Assembly (NCBI RefSeq): GCF_003751625.1
Contig: NZ_RJUL01000005.1
Span: 62,001 to 126,000 of the forward strand
Length of the DNA stretch: 64,000 bases
Direction of reading: 5' to 3'
Source: Gallaecimonas pentaromativorans
GTDB lineage: Bacteria > Pseudomonadota > Gammaproteobacteria > Enterobacterales > Gallaecimonadaceae
The notes beneath the pieces were generated by a model. It saw nothing but the letters and a program-made list of their open reading frames with translations. It was not told the origin of the DNA and did no database searches. Below, in pieces: positions 9,454 through 18,025 of the stretch (position 1 is its first letter; each line of letters opens with the position of its first letter). A program made the translations under genes and the position numbers.

Positions 9454-10017
9454 ATGAACCATTACATCGATATTCGGTTGCGGCCCGATCCGGAGTTCTC
9501 GGCCGCGCATCTGATGGCTGCACTGTTCAGTAAATTACATCGGCTATTGGCACAGCGCAGCGAACTGCAAATTGCCGTGAGTTTTCCACTCATCGAGCAA
9601 CAACATGCCGGGCTGGGTGGCCTGATGCGCTTATTTGGCGATGCCAAAACTCTTGATGGGCTGATGGCCGAGCCATGGCTGTTGGGAATGCGCGACCATA
9701 GCGAGGTGGGTGCCATTGCGTTGGTACCTGACCATGCACGATACCGGCAGCTAAAACGGGTACAGGCCAAAAGCAGCCCAGAACGGCTTCGCCGCCGCAG
9801 CATCAAATGCCTGGGTATCAGCGAACAAGAAGCCAAAGCGCGGATCCCTGACAGCGCCGCTAAATGGCTTAACTTGCCGTACTTGCAGCTGCAAAGTGGC
9901 AGTACCGGCCAGCGGTTTCGCCTGTTTTTGGAATTGGGGCCATTGCAAGAGGCGCCGCAGCCCGGCCTGTTTAACCGCTACGGCTTAAGCCCATCAGCCA
10001 CCATCCCATGGTTTTGA
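9454..10017 (+). CDS. csy4: Csy4 (Cas6f), crRNA-processing endoribonuclease
   Basis: A 187-residue Cas6f that cuts pre-crRNA at the 3' base of each repeat hairpin and stays bound to it. The catalytic His of the family is in SKLHRLL (His28/29 position) and the serine/glycine-rich loop SGSTGQRF near residue 150 holds the partner serine. An Arg-rich helix (SPERLRRRSIK, about 108-118) fits the RNA major groove contact. The repeats downstream form the expected 5-bp CTGCC/GGCAG stem. Last gene of the cas operon; its stop overlaps a possible array promoter. Confidence 0.94.
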   Translation: MNHYIDIRLRPDPEFSAAHLMAALFSKLHRLLAQRSELQIAVSFPLIEQQHAGLGGLMRLFGDAKTLDGLMAEPWLLGMRDHSEVGAIALVPDHARYRQLKRVQAKSSPERLRRRSIKCLGISEQEAKARIPDSAAKWLNLPYLQLQSGSTGQRFRLFLELGPLQEAPQPGLFNRYGLSPSATIPWF

Positions 10018-10041
10018 CCCTTTTTTTAAAGGCTCTATAGG
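10014..10041 (+). promoter_or_regulatory. Possible promoter of the CRISPR array
   Basis: TTGACC (10014-10019, 5 of 6 to the -35 consensus) and TATAGG (10036-10041) with 16 bp between. A 32-nt inverted repeat (10023-10054, arms TTTTTAAAGGC and GCCTTTAAAAA) overlaps it and could instead be a terminator for the cas operon. Weak evidence; the array may also be read from the cas operon. Confidence 0.35.
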
Positions 10042-10064
10042 GGGCCTTTAAAAACAACACCTTA

Positions 10065-10098
10065 CAGCGCAGCTCCACAAAAGGGTTGCGCTGTCTTT
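10065..10098 (+). terminator. Stem-loop with T-tract in the leader
   Basis: Arms CAGCGCA (10065-10071) and TGCGCTG (10087-10093), then TCTTTTT. Shaped like an intrinsic terminator or attenuator for the cas transcript, lying just before the boxA motif. Confidence 0.4.
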
Positions 10099-10107
10099 TT
10101 GCGCCAT

Positions 10108-10119
10108 TGCTCTTTAACA
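10108..10119 (+). promoter_or_regulatory. boxA antitermination motif in the CRISPR leader
   Basis: TGCTCTTTAACA matches the boxA of bacterial rRNA operons exactly. Work on CRISPR arrays has shown that boxA recruits the Nus complex and stops Rho from ending transcription within long arrays. It lies 28 bp before the first of 48 repeats, where such protection would matter. Confidence 0.7.
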
Positions 10120-10131
10120 ATCAAAACGTTA
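10119..10131 (+). promoter_or_regulatory. IHF binding site in the CRISPR leader
   Basis: AATCAAAACGTTA fits the IHF consensus WATCAANNNNTTR at every position, and ends 16 bp before the first repeat. IHF bending of the leader is known to direct Cas1-Cas2/3 integration in type I-F and I-E systems, so this marks the spacer-acquisition end of the array. Confidence 0.7.
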
Positions 10132-10147
10132 GGTTGGATAGGCTCTA

Positions 10148-12995
10148 CTTCACTGCCGCCCAGGCAGCTAAGAAAAGCAGTCAGGTTCTATACTGTGGGG
10201 TCAATGCCTTCACTGCCGCCCAGGCAGCTAAGAAAAATAGAAGCCGGGCGCATCCCGTCACGGCCTTCTTCACTGCCGCCCAGGCAGCTAAGAAAAAAAC
10301 GGTTGGTGACTTCAACCATCTCCTTGGCTTCACTGCCGCCCAGGCAGCTAAGAAAATGCCCTTTAACGTTGATTCCACAGCGGGTTACTTCACTGCCGCC
10401 CAGGCAGCTAAGAAAATGATGGTAATAGCTAGGGGAAAGTCATGAGCCTTCACTGCCGCCCAGGCAGCTAAGAAAATGGAGGATTGCAAATGAGCATGCT
10501 CCTAATGCTTCACTGCCGCCCAGGCAGCTAAGAAAATAAAAAGTAGATAGAAAAAAAGCAGTAAGGGCTTCACTGCCGCCCAGGCAGCTAAGAAAGCTAA
10601 GCTGCATTGCTACCGCCTTGTCCTTGACTTCACTGCCGCCCAGGCAGCTAAGAAAAGAAATTTACGGTCCAAAATTTACGGCTTGACCTTCACTGCCGCC
10701 CAGGCAGCTAAGAAAGCCAAAGAGCAGCGGGCTTTGTTTGGTCAGTTCTTCACTGCCGCCCAGGCAGCTAAGAAATTGTCTTTGTAGACAAACGGGACTT
10801 CATTGACCTTCACTGCCGCCCAGGCAGCTAAGAAATGCCAAAATACACCTGCGAAGAGCTGAGAGACCTTCACTGCCGCCCAGGCAGCTAAGAAAACTCT
10901 GTCCACTGTTCATTTGCTGACTGTTCGCTTCACTGCCGCCCAGGCAGCTAAGAAATAAGCGGCGGGCGCAGACAAAGTTCCAGATGACTTCACTGCCGCC
11001 CAGGCAGCTAAGAAAGGCTTCGTCGCCAGCTTCTTGAATTTGATATTCTTCACTGCCGCCCAGGCAGCTAAGAAATAGAGCCGGGTGGATTCAATGGTGA
11101 AACCGGTCTTCACTGCCGCCCAGGCAGCTAAGAAATACCGATTGTGGGGGAGACAATGAGCGACAACCTTCACTGCCGCCCAGGCAGCTAAGAAAGGCAG
11201 CGACGTTGTTAATTGACGGCGCCTTAACTTCACTGCCGCCCAGGCAGCTAAGAAACAGCACCGAGTAGTCAAAGCGATTGAGCGCCTCTTCACTGCCGCC
11301 CAGGCAGCTAAGAAAATGATGAATTCGGCGTCTTTGCCGTCTTCACCCTTCACTGCCGCCCAGGCAGCTAAGAAAATCAGGCGCAGGCGGGTAGCGCCGT
11401 TCTGGGGCTTCACTGCCGCCCAGGCAGCTAAGAAAAGCAGCGCCGATGGCAACACGATGTGCGTCAACTTCACTGCCGCCCAGGCAGCTAAGAAATTAAT
11501 AAAGTAATAATCCTCCTCTACGTCACTCTTCACTGCCGCCCAGGCAGCTAAGAAATCCGATAAAAGCGGCGATGGCGCCAACAATGACTTCACTGCCGCC
11601 CAGGCAGCTAAGAAATGTTAAGTCCAAAGAATCCCCCTCTGTTCTTTCTTCACTGCCGCCCAGGCAGCTAAGAAAGACGCTGGGCCTTACCGTTTCTGAC
11701 ATGGCCACTTCACTGCCGCCCAGGCAGCTAAGAAAAATGGAGGCAGCTCATGGTCAACCGTCATGACCTTCACTGCCGCCCAGGCAGCTAAGAAATCAAG
11801 GGGTTGGGTGATGGAGTTTGATGAAGCCTTCACTGCCGCCCAGGCAGCTAAGAAAAATTCCAACTGCTCTTTGCGCGATAGCTGCGGCTTCACTGCCGCC
11901 CAGGCAGCTAAGAAAATGCTCGATAGTGGCTATAGTCAACAGCGCTTCTTCACTGCCGCCCAGGCAGCTAAGAAACGCAAAGCAACTAAAGCCCGCAAAC
12001 AGCAGGTCTTCACTGCCGCCCAGGCAGCTAAGAAAAGGGTCGGCACCGCGACACCGGCACAAATGCCCTTCACTGCCGCCCAGGCAGCTAAGAAAACAAA
12101 ATAGACGTTTTCGTCTTCGCGACGCTCCTTCACTGCCGCCCAGGCAGCTAAGAAAATTGACGGCGACAACAACGGCGCTGTCATAGCCTTCACTGCCGCC
12201 CAGGCAGCTAAGAAAAGGTTCTCGCCGAGGTCTAGTGAGCGCATAACCTTCACTGCCGCCCAGGCAGCTAAGAAAAGATCATCTTCTGTCAGTTCCATCA
12301 CCGCGGCCTTCACTGCCGCCCAGGCAGCTAAGAAAATTGCCGCGCCGCCGGCGCCAAATGGCTGCGACTTCACTGCCGCCCAGGCAGCTAAGAAATTAGA
12401 GCTTGGCGATGTCGAGTGAAAGCTGCTCTTCACTGCCGCCCAGGCAGCTAAGAAAAATCGCAGACGACGGGCTTCTGCAAGCTGGTTCTTCACTGCCGCC
12501 CAGGCAGCTAAGAAAAGAAGTCTGGGCATGAGAAGTTTGCTGGTCACCTTCACTGCCGCCCAGGCAGCTAAGAAAAAGAAGGAGTTCGGCTTCACTAGCA
12601 ATAAGCTCTTCACTGCCGCCCAGGCAGCTAAGAAAAACGGAAGTTGGCGTTAATCCGATCTATATCACTTCACTGCCGCCCAGGCAGCTAAGAAAATATC
12701 AGCGACACCAACGCCGGCTTTGTGGGCCTTCACTGCCGCCCAGGCAGCTAAGAAATAGAGGCCACCAAGGCCATGAAGGAGCTAGAACTTCACTGCCGCC
12801 CAGGCAGCTAAGAAAAGTTCGTGACACTCTACCCGAGGTCACCGAAACTTCACTGCCGCCCAGGCAGCTAAGAAATCAAATCTCAATGGGGGAAAAACCA
12901 GCCCTCACTTCACTGCCGCCCAGGCAGCTAAGAAATTCTTGACCTCGGGCGGGGTGAACTCGTCAATCTTCACTGCCGCCCAGGCAGTTCAGAGA
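10148..12995 (+). CRISPR. Type I-F CRISPR array, 48 repeats and 47 spacers
   Basis: The 28-bp repeat is CTTCACTGCCGCCCAGGCAG followed by CTAAGAAA. It recurs at an exact 60-bp period, so every spacer is 32 bp. The stem CTGCC/GGCAG with loop GCCCA fits Csy4. The first 47 repeats appear identical; the 48th (12968-12995) is degenerate in its last eight bases (TTCAGAGA), marking the old, leader-distal end. The leader is therefore on the csy4 side and new spacers enter near 10148. I see no duplicated spacer and none that obviously matches this window. Spacer targets need a search. Confidence 0.98.
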
Positions 12996-13275
12996 GCGGC
13001 TCCAAATCTGACTTAATAGATTTAGTTTTTCTTTGGTGCCACATCAATTCGTTCAGCACTCTCTTCAATTCAGAGTGTTGGTTTCTATGGAGAAAAGATG
13101 TGCTTGTTGCTGACTCTTTTAAATAACTAAAAAATGGGTGGCACTATCGGAGATATTTGCCTTTGTCCAGCCGCTAAATTGACCAGGGTAAGAATTTAAA
13201 AGTTAAAAAAACTGCGATGTTAATTTAATGCTCGTTAGTCATTCTGGTTTTTTCACAACAACGAGCATGCTTAAT
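12996..13275. other. Non-coding stretch after the array
   Basis: About 280 bp, more AT-rich than its surroundings, between the degenerate last repeat and the nuclease gene. It has a small hairpin (CACTCT 13057-13062 with AGAGTG 13072-13077) but no convincing gene. The promoter of the nuclease gene must lie here; I cannot define it. Confidence 0.5.
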
Positions 13276-14049
13276 ATGAAAAAAACACTGTCATCCCTGT
13301 TATTGATCGCATCGGCGCTGTTTTCTGGCCCGTTGCTGGCGGCCAACTGCGTTTACGGTTGTCCTACCGGTAAATCGGGTCAGGTGATCGAGCGTTCCAT
13401 CTATACCCTGCAAAATAACGCATCCACCAAGTTTGCCGATTGGGCGGCTTACCATGTCACCGCCAGCACCATTGACGGCCCAACCCGTACCCGCACCTGG
13501 AAGGCCGACCCCAGCATTGCCGCTTCGGCGACCCTGGAGCCGGCCGACTACACCGATGCCAACGCGGTGCTGGGCACCGACCGTGGCCATCAGGTGCCGC
13601 TGGCGTCCTTTAGCAACACCAGCGACTGGGCCATGACCAACTACTTGTCCAACATCACGCCCCAGGCCTCCAACCTCAACCAGGGCCCTTGGGTGGATCT
13701 GGAGTCGGCGGTGCGCACCGTGGCCCGCTCCGGCCAGGATGTGTATGTGGTCACAGGGCCGCTCTACGAGTGGTATTTCGGCACCTTGCCCCAGGCGGAT
13801 GAGGCCCACACCATTCCTTCTGGTTACTTCAAAGTGGTGATCACTGATGTGAACGGTTGGGTGGAGGCCTCGGCCTTTATCATGGAACAGGACATGGCTC
13901 GCTCGGCGAACTTCTGCGCCACCGAGGTAACGGTCAACGAGGTGGAAAGCCGCACCGGCCTTAACATCATGCCGACCCTGCCGTCCTACAAGGAGTCGGC
14001 GGTGGAAGGGCAAACCGGCGGTTTGTCGGCGGCGCTGGGGTGTAAATAA
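13276..14049 (+). CDS. Secreted DNA/RNA non-specific endonuclease (NUC1 family)
   Basis: A 257-residue exported nuclease. A signal peptide is clear (MKKTLSSLLLIASALFSGPLLA, cleaved before ANCVYG). The mature part is a beta-beta-alpha-metal nuclease like Serratia nuclease, with the catalytic DRGHQVPLASF near residue 101 and the metal-binding Asn in SNITPQASNLNQGPW near 130. The start at 13276 is chosen because it opens the signal peptide; ATGs at 13228 and 13267 are in frame but add only an unlikely extension. The likely role is extracellular nucleic-acid digestion for nutrients or biofilm DNA. Adjacent to CRISPR but nothing suggests it belongs to it. Confidence 0.9.
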   Translation: MKKTLSSLLLIASALFSGPLLAANCVYGCPTGKSGQVIERSIYTLQNNASTKFADWAAYHVTASTIDGPTRTRTWKADPSIAASATLEPADYTDANAVLGTDRGHQVPLASFSNTSDWAMTNYLSNITPQASNLNQGPWVDLESAVRTVARSGQDVYVVTGPLYEWYFGTLPQADEAHTIPSGYFKVVITDVNGWVEASAFIMEQDMARSANFCATEVTVNEVESRTGLNIMPTLPSYKESAVEGQTGGLSAALGCK

Positions 14050-14068
14050 TCCCGGTGACAAGCAAGCA

Positions 14069-14100
14069 GGCCGCCGCTGTTGCCGGCGGCCTTTTATTTT
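14069..14100. terminator. Terminator between nuclease and FAN1-like gene
   Basis: Stem GGCCGCCG (14069-14076) with CGGCGGCC (14084-14091), then TTTTATTTT on the plus strand. It ends the nuclease transcript; it overlaps the 3' end of the convergent gene. Confidence 0.85.
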
Positions 14101-15644
14101 AGGTGCAGCACCGAGACCGGCAGGTGGTGGCGGGCGAGAAAGCGCAGCCAGCGTTTTTGCCCTGGTTGCAGCCGGTCGCCGGGGCCTTTGACTTCCACCA
14201 GTTGGTAGTGGCCGCCATCGACCACCAGCAGATCGGGAAAGCCGCTGCGGTGGTGGCGCGGGTCACGTAGAAAATGGCGAAACCAAAGCGCCAGGTGGTG
14301 GCCGGGGATATGGCCGGCAAGGGCCAGGTGCTCGGCGCGCCACAGCGGCCAATACACCAGATCGTTGGCAATACCGGCCTTGGCGGCGAGGGTGGCTTTG
14401 GCCCGTTCTTGCCAGCCTTGCTCAATCTCTTTAAGGCGCGCCTCGATAAGCCCTTGGCGTTTTTCATAAAAGCCTTGGCTGAACAAATCTTTGGGGCCGC
14501 GCTGAAAGGGGTGGAAAAAGGCGCCGGGCACCGGGCTAAAGACAATGTCCCAAAACAGCAGGCCAAAAAGGCCGGTCAAGAGTTGGTTCTCGCTGTGCAT
14601 ACCGGCATCGAAATAGCCAAGGGCTTTTTGCTCGACCCGTTCGCTGCCTTGTGGCAAAGGCCGCTGCTGCTCGCTGACGCTGCTCACCGGCAATTGCGGC
14701 AGGCTGTGGCCGAGTTTGCTTGCCAGGCGCTTGGCAAAAACGTCGATAAAATCTTGCTCGCTGGCATCTTGGGGGGCTTTTAAGATGGGCGCCAGAGCCT
14801 GCCAGGCCGCCACTTGGCCGGCGGTTTTTGCTATTAGCCGCACCTTTCGCTCCCTGGCTGGGGGCAGGGTAAGGCGCTGATAAAACGCCAGGGCCAAGGG
14901 CAGGTTTGCGCTTCGTTCAAGGCGCCGGGCCAGTTGCAGGGTCAGGCGCTGCCAGCGGTTGTCATCCCCGGCTGGCCAGCCTTCTGCCAAGGCGACAAGG
15001 GCGTGGTCTGGGCAGGCATCGAGGGTTTGCGCCAGCTCTGAAAGGGCAAAGTGGCGCTCCAGGTGGGCCCGGCTTTGGTAGTAGCGGCTTTGGCTATCAA
15101 GGGGGTAGGGCTCGTAGCGCACATGCTCAAGGGCGGTTATCACAAACTCGCTAAGATCTTGATAGGCATTGCCAAAATAGAGCAGCAGGCAGCGGCGCAT
15201 CAGCGCCTCGTGCTGCATTTGCCAAAGGGCAAAGGGCGGCGCCCGGTACGGCAACTTAAGGGCTGCCTCCACCATGGCCGGGCGCGCCAGGCGTTTATCA
15301 AGGTTAAAAAGCGCGGCGATTTCGGCCTTGGTAAGCAGTGGCAGCAGCAGGGCCTGCTCGGGGGCCATGGGGGTGATAAAGCCGGCCTCTTTTAAGGCCG
15401 CAATGGCCAGGGGCAGATCAAGCTCGGGGTAGGCGAGCTTATCTTCACGAAAACACTGGCCTCGGCGGCTTAAAAAGCGGGTATAGAGCGCCCGCCCATC
15501 CAGCGGCAGGGCGGCAAAATCGTCAAGGCACTGGTTTTCTTGTTCGCTAAAAAGGTCGCCGTAGCGACCTTTTACTGCCCCCAACAGGGCTTCGAAATGG
15601 GCCAGATAATAGGTGCCACTCAGGGCGTTAGGGTTAACTGCCAT
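14094..15644 (-). CDS. FAN1-like VRR-NUC structure-specific nuclease
   Basis: A 516-residue bacterial FAN1 homologue. The C-terminal VRR-NUC domain has the PD-(D/E)xK catalytic pattern: GFPDLLVVD and then LVEVKGPGDRLQPGQKRWL, around residues 460-500. The upstream 400 residues are helical, as in the SAP/TPR-like region of FAN1. Family knowledge: FAN1 cuts 5' flaps and unhooks DNA interstrand crosslinks. The start overlaps the end of the upstream acylase gene by 25 bp, so they form a two-gene unit although their functions seem unrelated. Confidence 0.85.
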   Translation of the reverse strand: MAVNPNALSGTYYLAHFEALLGAVKGRYGDLFSEQENQCLDDFAALPLDGRALYTRFLSRRGQCFREDKLAYPELDLPLAIAALKEAGFITPMAPEQALLLPLLTKAEIAALFNLDKRLARPAMVEAALKLPYRAPPFALWQMQHEALMRRCLLLYFGNAYQDLSEFVITALEHVRYEPYPLDSQSRYYQSRAHLERHFALSELAQTLDACPDHALVALAEGWPAGDDNRWQRLTLQLARRLERSANLPLALAFYQRLTLPPARERKVRLIAKTAGQVAAWQALAPILKAPQDASEQDFIDVFAKRLASKLGHSLPQLPVSSVSEQQRPLPQGSERVEQKALGYFDAGMHSENQLLTGLFGLLFWDIVFSPVPGAFFHPFQRGPKDLFSQGFYEKRQGLIEARLKEIEQGWQERAKATLAAKAGIANDLVYWPLWRAEHLALAGHIPGHHLALWFRHFLRDPRHHRSGFPDLLVVDGGHYQLVEVKGPGDRLQPGQKRWLRFLARHHLPVSVLHLK

Positions 15645-17914
15645 CGCGCTTCCTGGGGCATCAAGGGCTCGGGGTTGCCGTCTTGCCAGTCTTGGTGGCC
15701 ACTTAAGTAATAAGGGCTGAAGGGGTTGCCGCTTTGGCCGCCCGGCATCACCAAAATGCCGCGGTCTTCACGGCCGGGGGTAACCACCAGCCGCTCTGAG
15801 GCGCCAAAGGCGGTGCCGGTAACGTGTACCGCGTAGCTGTCACCAGACTGGGGCGATACCGGGGCGTCAAGGTAACGGGCCAGCCAATTGGGCAGGGCGG
15901 CAGAGAGCGGGTGGCGGATGTGGCTTTGGTGCACGCTGCCCCAGGTGGGCCAGCCGGCCTCGGCGGTGCGGGTAACCTGGCGGGCGGTTTGCTCGCTCAA
16001 AAGCCCCTGCCAGGACTCATAGCCTTTTGGCAGCATGGCGGGCGGCTGCTGGCTTAGCAGTTGGCGCAGGGGGTATTCCCATTGGTTGTCGATGCTGGCG
16101 GCGTCAAAACCGGGCAGGGTTTTGTCGAGGTTGTAGAAGGGGGCGAACACCAGCCCCAGCATGGCCTGGCGAAAATCGTGGATCATCACGAAGGCCTGGG
16201 AGCCGCTGGCGGCGGTGCCGTCCCATTCGTCCACCAGGCGGCGGGCTTTGACAAAATCCGGTGAGGGCGGCATCTGCGACAGTTCGTTGGCCAGCAGCTT
16301 GGCCCAGAAATCGTAAACCGGCACCTTGTTGTCGTACTGCATGGCAAAAAAGCCTTTTTCGTCCCAGAGGTTCTGGCTTTTTAGCAGATCGCGAATGCGC
16401 CCGGCCCGCTCGCCAAGCACATAACCACCATCGCCGATGCGGCTCAGTTCAGCGCCGCCCAGCATCCGCTGGTTGGCACTCCAGATGCGGCCACTGGGGG
16501 GATTGATGCGCCGGGGGTAGGCGCTGGCGGGGAGCCGGTCTTGCCAGCTGACACCGGCCTGGCTTAAATCCACCGGCTCCAAGCCGCTGTAGCCCAGGCG
16601 CTCAGGGATGGGGCCGGCTAAGGTCCAGGCCACGTTGCCACGGGTGTCGGCCACCATCATGTTCTGGGTGGGAATGCCCATGGTGGGGGCGAGCGCCAGG
16701 GCGCAGCTGACATCGGGGCAGTCCACCAGCTTCATCAGGTTGATATTCACGCCCCCCGGTTGCTGGGCTGTCCAGAGCTGGGCGTAGGGGCGGCCGTCGG
16801 GCAGGGTGCCCATCAGCGGGCCCCATTGGGTGTCTTTCACCACCAGGGTTTCGCTGTGGCCGCTGCTGCTTTGGATAGTTTCCGGGTGGTCGGTAAAGGC
16901 TTTGGGGCCGGCGCTGGTTTGGTATTGGTTGTTGCCAGCGTCGCTTACCACCACCAGATCGGAAAAATCACCATAGGAGTTGGTAAAGCCCCAGGCGATA
17001 TGGCCGTTGGAGCCCACCACCAGTGCCGGGGTGCCGGGCAGGGTCAGGCCCACTTCCATGTTGTCGCCAATGCGGGCGGCCATGCGATACCAGATATTGG
17101 GCACCCGCAAGCTCAGGTGCATGTCGGAGGCCAGCATGGCGGCGCCGTCGTTGGTAAAGCGCCCGGCCACGGCCCAGCCGTTGGAGCCGGGGGCTTGCTC
17201 GGGGGCGGGGCTGGCCGGTGGCGCCTGCATGTCGGGCCAGCCGGTTTTGGGCAGCGGCGCCGGTTGCGGGAAGGTGCTGTCGAGCGCGGCGTCAAAGCGG
17301 CCGCCAAAGGGGAACCAGAACGCTTTTTGCTGGTCGTCTAGGCGCTGGCTAATGGCGGCCAGGCTCCATTCGCGCTTGGCGGCGTTGCCTTGGAGATCAA
17401 GATACATGCTGTCGATCACCAGCAGGCTGTCTTCGGGGCGCCACTGGCGGGGCGCTTGGCGCAACAGCCAATATTCAAAGGGTTTGGTCAGTAAATCGGC
17501 CAGACCTTTATTTACGCCGTTGCTGTAGGCCACCAGCAGCGCCCGGTCTTGTGGGGCCATGGCGCTGATGGCCGCTTCGGCCCTGGCCCGAAAGCGGTGG
17601 CGGCGGATGTCCCGGTCATGGTCGAGGGCCTTGTCGCCCACCAAGGCGGCCAGCTCGCCGGCAGAGAGGCGGCGCAGCAGATCCATTTGGAAGAAGCGGT
17701 CCTGGGCGTGCAGATACCCCAGGGTTTGGGCTAAGTCCAACTGGTTTTTGGCGAGAATAAGGGGTACGCCACGGTTGTCACGGTTTACCGCCACCGGGGC
17801 ATTGAGGCCGGGGAGTTTGACGGTGCCGTCGAGCTTGGCGGTATTGAAATACATCACCGCCAGGGGAGAAACAGCAAGTAACGCCAGTATTAGTGCTCCA
17901 ATACGCCATTTCAC
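15620..17914 (-). CDS. Penicillin-acylase-family N-terminal-nucleophile hydrolase
   Basis: About 764 residues, family S45 (penicillin G acylase, AHL acylase). The N-terminal nucleophile Ser is in GSNGWAVAG near residue 241, where autocleavage would split alpha and beta chains; the downstream SNGHIAWGFTNSYGDFSD is typical. It starts with a hydrophobic signal (KWRIGALILALLAVSPLAV), so it is exported to the periplasm. I prefer the GTG at 17914, 7 bases after AAGGAAA, over the ATGs at 17947 and 17971, which would extend the signal and overlap the divergent gene's leader. Substrate may be acyl-homoserine lactones or other amides; the sequence does not decide. Confidence 0.88.
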   Translation of the reverse strand: MKWRIGALILALLAVSPLAVMYFNTAKLDGTVKLPGLNAPVAVNRDNRGVPLILAKNQLDLAQTLGYLHAQDRFFQMDLLRRLSAGELAALVGDKALDHDRDIRRHRFRARAEAAISAMAPQDRALLVAYSNGVNKGLADLLTKPFEYWLLRQAPRQWRPEDSLLVIDSMYLDLQGNAAKREWSLAAISQRLDDQQKAFWFPFGGRFDAALDSTFPQPAPLPKTGWPDMQAPPASPAPEQAPGSNGWAVAGRFTNDGAAMLASDMHLSLRVPNIWYRMAARIGDNMEVGLTLPGTPALVVGSNGHIAWGFTNSYGDFSDLVVVSDAGNNQYQTSAGPKAFTDHPETIQSSSGHSETLVVKDTQWGPLMGTLPDGRPYAQLWTAQQPGGVNINLMKLVDCPDVSCALALAPTMGIPTQNMMVADTRGNVAWTLAGPIPERLGYSGLEPVDLSQAGVSWQDRLPASAYPRRINPPSGRIWSANQRMLGGAELSRIGDGGYVLGERAGRIRDLLKSQNLWDEKGFFAMQYDNKVPVYDFWAKLLANELSQMPPSPDFVKARRLVDEWDGTAASGSQAFVMIHDFRQAMLGLVFAPFYNLDKTLPGFDAASIDNQWEYPLRQLLSQQPPAMLPKGYESWQGLLSEQTARQVTRTAEAGWPTWGSVHQSHIRHPLSAALPNWLARYLDAPVSPQSGDSYAVHVTGTAFGASERLVVTPGREDRGILVMPGGQSGNPFSPYYLSGHQDWQDGNPEPLMPQEARWQLTLTP

Positions 17915-18025
17915 GATAATTTTCCTTGCTGTTTCAGGGTAGTCCATCAGAATACTGTGCCAACGATACAAAGAAGCTCAGGCATTGGGAAGCAGCGCAA
18001 AGACTGCACCTTAGATGGAGAAGAC

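Noticed and set aside
10086-12613. Long ORFs through the CRISPR array on both strands with repeated FTAAQAAKK, LPPRQLRK or FLAAWAAVK units
   Set aside because: The 60-bp repeat-spacer period is 20 codons, so any stop-free frame through the repeat gives a tandem-repeat protein. They are artefacts of the array.
13276-14049. The secreted nuclease as an accessory CRISPR or defence gene
   Set aside because: It has an export signal and a terminator of its own, and is separated from the array by 280 bp; a nutritional or extracellular role is simpler.
13300-14061. 253-codon ORF antisense to the secreted nuclease
   Set aside because: The plus strand has a signal peptide and DRGH catalytic motif; the antisense frame is composition-driven.
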